A DNA stretch of 5,796 bases, taken from JAJPGZ01 sp041167105. Lineage in GTDB: Bacteria; Verrucomicrobiota; Verrucomicrobiia; Chthoniobacterales; UBA10450. Made by a program: the position numbers and the translations under genes. A model generated the notes under the pieces. The model did no database searches. It saw only the letters and a list, made by a program, of their open reading frames with translations, and was not told where the DNA came from. The DNA lies in NCBI GenBank assembly GCA_041167105.1, contig JBEEGX010000233.1, forward strand, positions 1-5,796. Reading direction: 5' to 3'. Positions 5,775 to 5,796 of this stretch are shown here, one piece after another. The stretch's first letter is position 1. Each line of letters opens with the position of its first letter.

Positions 5775-5796
5775 AAACGAGTTTGGAACAATGCAC

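Overview
The window reads as a block of a soil-type bacterial chromosome of fairly high GC content. Five protein genes lie on the minus strand, the last one cut by the left edge. I see no tRNA, rRNA, CRISPR array, transposase or integrase. The best guess for the source is a Verrucomicrobiota (Spartobacteria/Chthoniobacterales-like) or Acidobacteriota genome. This rests on the long secreted Asp-box protein with a dockerin-like tail, the lack of Shine-Dalgarno sequences before all five starts, and the general style of the proteins. It is inference from memory of families, not a database result.

Layout in the direction of transcription (right to left): a membrane-anchored DsbA-like thiol oxidase with a CPPC motif (5774-5112, GTG start); 8 nt later a VKOR-family membrane oxidoreductase (5103-4660); 31 nt later a small lipoprotein with a cysteine-bearing core and a highly charged insert (4628-3975); a 159-nt gap with a terminator-like hairpin; a 1131-residue secreted multidomain protein with an Asp-box beta-propeller, an FN3 domain and a dockerin-like tail (3815-420); a 215-nt gap; and the first 68 codons of another exported protein (204-1).

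The first two genes form a known kind of partnership: VKOR passes electrons from DsbA to quinone so that DsbA can keep making disulfides in exported proteins. The downstream proteins are plausible clients. The lipoprotein core has two cysteines besides its lipidated one, and the large secreted protein has 15.

The least explained signal is a short motif, ARGATCGACAW (read on the minus strand). It occurs nine times, always in the same orientation as the genes, and at least once in or at the edge of all four intergenic gaps. In each gap one copy is flanked by a short inverted repeat that would put the motif in a hairpin loop, and two of these stems differ by a compensatory base pair. Two places carry the motif as a close tandem pair, and one of these pairs contains the VKOR start codon. 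This looks like an undescribed dispersed RNA or DNA element, but one window cannot tell which.
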